Assembly (NCBI RefSeq): GCF_018069565.1
Contig: NZ_JAGPNL010000001.1
Span: forward strand, 1,798,001-1,862,000
Length of the DNA stretch: 64,000 nucleotides
Direction: 5' to 3'
DNA from: Streptomyces tagetis
GTDB lineage: Bacteria > Actinomycetota > Actinomycetes > Streptomycetales > Streptomycetaceae
Both the position numbers and the translations under genes were made by a program. Positions 62,159 to 64,000 of the stretch are shown here, piece by piece (within the stretch, counting starts at the first letter, position 1; every line of letters begins with the position of its first letter). The notes beneath the pieces were generated by a model, which ran no database searches, was not told the origin of the DNA, and saw only the letters and a list, made by a program, of their open reading frames with translations.

Positions 62159-63933
62159 CCGGCCAGACCGCTCAGACCGGTGGGCACGTGCATCGACTTG
62201 ACCGTCTTGCCGCCGCCCACGTACATGTGCACCCCGCACGGCAGACACGGGTCGAAGCTGCGCACCGCGCGCATGATGTCGATGCCCTTGAAGTTCTCCG
62301 GCGGGTTCTCCTCGAAGATCGGCGTGTTCTGCACCGCGTCCTCGTACGGGCCGGGGGTGCCGTAGCTGTCGCGGGTGGAGGCGTTCCACGGAGTCGGCGG
62401 ATACGGATGGTAGTTGGCGATCTTCCCGTCCCGGATCACCATGTGGTGCGAGAGCACGCCGCGCACCGCCTCGGTGAAGCCGACCCCGATGGACTCCTGC
62501 GGCACCTCGAACTTCTCCCAGGTCTGGGTGCGCCCCGCCCGCACCTCCGCGAGGCCCTGCTCCGCGCAGTGCAGGGCGATGGCGGCGGCGTACGCCTGGA
62601 AGTAGGTGCGGGCCCGGTTGCGCTCCAGGGCGTTGCTCCACCGCGGGATCTTCCACTCGAAGGTGGTCTCCGGCTTGGTGAGGGTGCGCGGCAGGTTGAT
62701 GACGACGCTGTGCCCGGTGGCCTTGACGTAGCCGACGTCGACCAGCCCGGACAGGGCGGTGGACCACAGGCGGGCGAGGGGGCCGCCGCCGGTGTCCAGC
62801 GGCAGGTGGTCCTTGCCGTCGAACCAGCGCGGCGACATCACCCAACTGTATTTGTCGTCGAAGTCCCGCTTCTGCGGCTGCGGGATGGTGTGCTGGTTCC
62901 ACGGGTGGCGCGCGTCGACCGGGTTGCCGAGCGGGTCGTGGGTGACGAACCGCTCCTGCCCCGCCCAGTCCTCGTAGTACGAACTGCCCAGCAGGATGCG
63001 GATGCCGAGGTTGATCTCGGTGAGGTCGTTGGTGACCAGCTTGCCGTCGACGATCACGCCCGGGGTGACGAACATGCGCCGGCCCCAGTCGGACATGTTG
63101 GCGTAGGTGAAGTCGCAGTGCTCCGGGTCGTTGAGCGCGCCCCAGCAGCCGAGCAGCACCCGCCGGCGCCCGACCTCCTCGTACCCGGGCAGCGCCTCGT
63201 AGAAGAAGTCGAACAGGTCGTCGTGGAGCGGGACGACGCGCTTCATGAACTCCACGTAGCGCATGAGGCGGGACAGGTAGTCCGTGAAGAGCTGGACCGA
63301 GCCGATGGTGCCGACGCCGCCCGGGTACAGCGTGGAGGGGTGCACATGGCGCCCCTCCATCAGGCAGAACATCTCCCGCGTGTACCGGCTGACCTGGAGG
63401 GCCTCCCGGTAGAACTCGCCCTCCAGCGGGTTGAGCGAGCGCATGATGTCGGCGATCGTGCGGTAGCCGTGCTCGGCCGCGTGCGGGGCCTCGGTGCGCT
63501 CGGCCAGCTCCAGCACGCCCGGGTTGGTCTCGCGGACCATCTTCTCGCAGTAGTCGACCCCGACCAGGTTCTCCTGGAAGATGTTGTGGTCGAACATGTA
63601 CTCCGCGGCCTCGCCGAGGTTGATGATCCACTCGCCGAGGTGGGGCGGCTTCACCCCGTACGCCATGTTCTGCGCGTACACCGAGCAGGTGGCGTGGTTG
63701 TCGCCGCAGATGCCGCAGATGCGGCTGGTGATGAAGTGCGCGTCACGCGGGTCCTTGCCCCGCATGAAGACGCTGTAGCCGCGGAAGACCGACGAGGTGC
63801 TGTAGCACTCGGCGACCCGCTTCTGCTTGAAGTCGATCTTCGTGTGGATGCCGAGGCTGCCCACGATCCGGGTGATCGGGTCCCACGCCATCTCCACCAG
63901 GCCGGTGTCGTCACCGGTCGTCGAGGTCGCCAT
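62155..63933 (-). CDS. hhyL: [NiFe]-hydrogenase large subunit, group 1h (formerly group 5)
   Basis: The 592-residue catalytic subunit contains the two nickel-binding motifs RICGICGDNH (Cys73, Cys76) and SFDPCLPCGVH (Cys563, Cys566, His569), followed by a 23-residue tail expected to be removed by the maturation protease. The sequence and neighbours match the oxygen-tolerant, high-affinity uptake hydrogenase used by Streptomyces to oxidise atmospheric H2. The small subunit gene should lie upstream, past the right edge. ATG 63933; only 67 bases of upstream DNA are visible. Confidence 0.95.
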   Translation of the reverse strand: MATSTTGDDTGLVEMAWDPITRIVGSLGIHTKIDFKQKRVAECYSTSSVFRGYSVFMRGKDPRDAHFITSRICGICGDNHATCSVYAQNMAYGVKPPHLGEWIINLGEAAEYMFDHNIFQENLVGVDYCEKMVRETNPGVLELAERTEAPHAAEHGYRTIADIMRSLNPLEGEFYREALQVSRYTREMFCLMEGRHVHPSTLYPGGVGTIGSVQLFTDYLSRLMRYVEFMKRVVPLHDDLFDFFYEALPGYEEVGRRRVLLGCWGALNDPEHCDFTYANMSDWGRRMFVTPGVIVDGKLVTNDLTEINLGIRILLGSSYYEDWAGQERFVTHDPLGNPVDARHPWNQHTIPQPQKRDFDDKYSWVMSPRWFDGKDHLPLDTGGGPLARLWSTALSGLVDVGYVKATGHSVVINLPRTLTKPETTFEWKIPRWSNALERNRARTYFQAYAAAIALHCAEQGLAEVRAGRTQTWEKFEVPQESIGVGFTEAVRGVLSHHMVIRDGKIANYHPYPPTPWNASTRDSYGTPGPYEDAVQNTPIFEENPPENFKGIDIMRAVRSFDPCLPCGVHMYVGGGKTVKSMHVPTGLSGLAG

Positions 63934-64000
63934 GGTGTCTGTGCTGCCCTTCGGTCGGTCGGGTGGGTGCGCGGCACGTCGCGTCCGCGGGGCGGGGGAG

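Overview
The window is very GC-rich (well above 70 percent by eye), uses GTG, TTG and even CTG starts, packs genes with 4-nt stop/start overlaps, and carries a zinc-free L33 paralogue, a CebR-type operator, a DmdR-type iron box and a group 1h [NiFe]-hydrogenase locus. Together these point to a Streptomyces chromosome. It reads mostly as metabolic and secreted-enzyme genes. I see no rRNA, tRNA, CRISPR array, transposase, integrase or prophage.

Layout. 1-3.8 kb: the end of an NCS1 nucleobase permease coupled to an M20 hydrolase, an rpmG paralogue with a strong terminator, and a polyprenyl diphosphate synthase. 3.8-8.5 kb: a leftward urease operon ureA-B-C-F-G-D without ureE, whose UreC lacks the usual active-site flap cysteine. 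8.7-17.7 kb: a secreted S8 protease, a DUF475/TerC-like membrane protein, a small conserved protein, a secreted GH5 mannanase/cellulase-type enzyme with a CBM2 under a perfect CebR box, and pyruvate carboxylase. 17.8-27.1 kb: a leftward operon that looks like an exopolysaccharide locus of the Pel/galactosaminogalactan type. It has an Agd3-like deacetylase, a PelF-like glycosyltransferase, a polytopic membrane protein, three nucleotide-sugar enzymes, and spherulin-4 (Sph3-like) and GH114 (Ega3-like) hydrolases.

27.4-36.3 kb: secreted and membrane proteins of mostly unknown role (a discoidin/beta-helix protein, DUF2267, two membrane proteins, an L,D-transpeptidase lipoprotein, a PH-domain protein), a cold-shock gene with a structured leader, and two intergenic tandem repeats. 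36.3-41 kb: a class II glutamine amidotransferase with a GCS2-type ligase, a type I GAPDH and a GlxA-type regulator. 41.1-44 kb: a methionine operon metY-metX preceded by a short leader peptide and hairpins; metX appears to start at CTG. 44.1-48 kb: an iron-box promoter drives a coelichelin-type formyltransferase, followed by an MbtH-like protein, an alpha/beta hydrolase and an amidohydrolase. 48-51.1 kb: a large secreted PA14/propeller/CBM/DUF1080 protein.

51.4-64 kb: the hydrogenase region. The large subunit (hhyL) starts near the right edge and is followed leftward by a NifU-like protein, DUF5947, DUF6084, an unnamed 503-residue protein, the maturation endopeptidase and a tiny membrane peptide, all with 4-nt overlaps, then hypA-B-F-C-D-E. 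The small subunit must lie beyond position 64000 if the order is conventional. This cluster would make and mature a high-affinity H2-oxidising enzyme. Two small genes, one with a Cys-rich zinc-ribbon pattern, converge on hypE.
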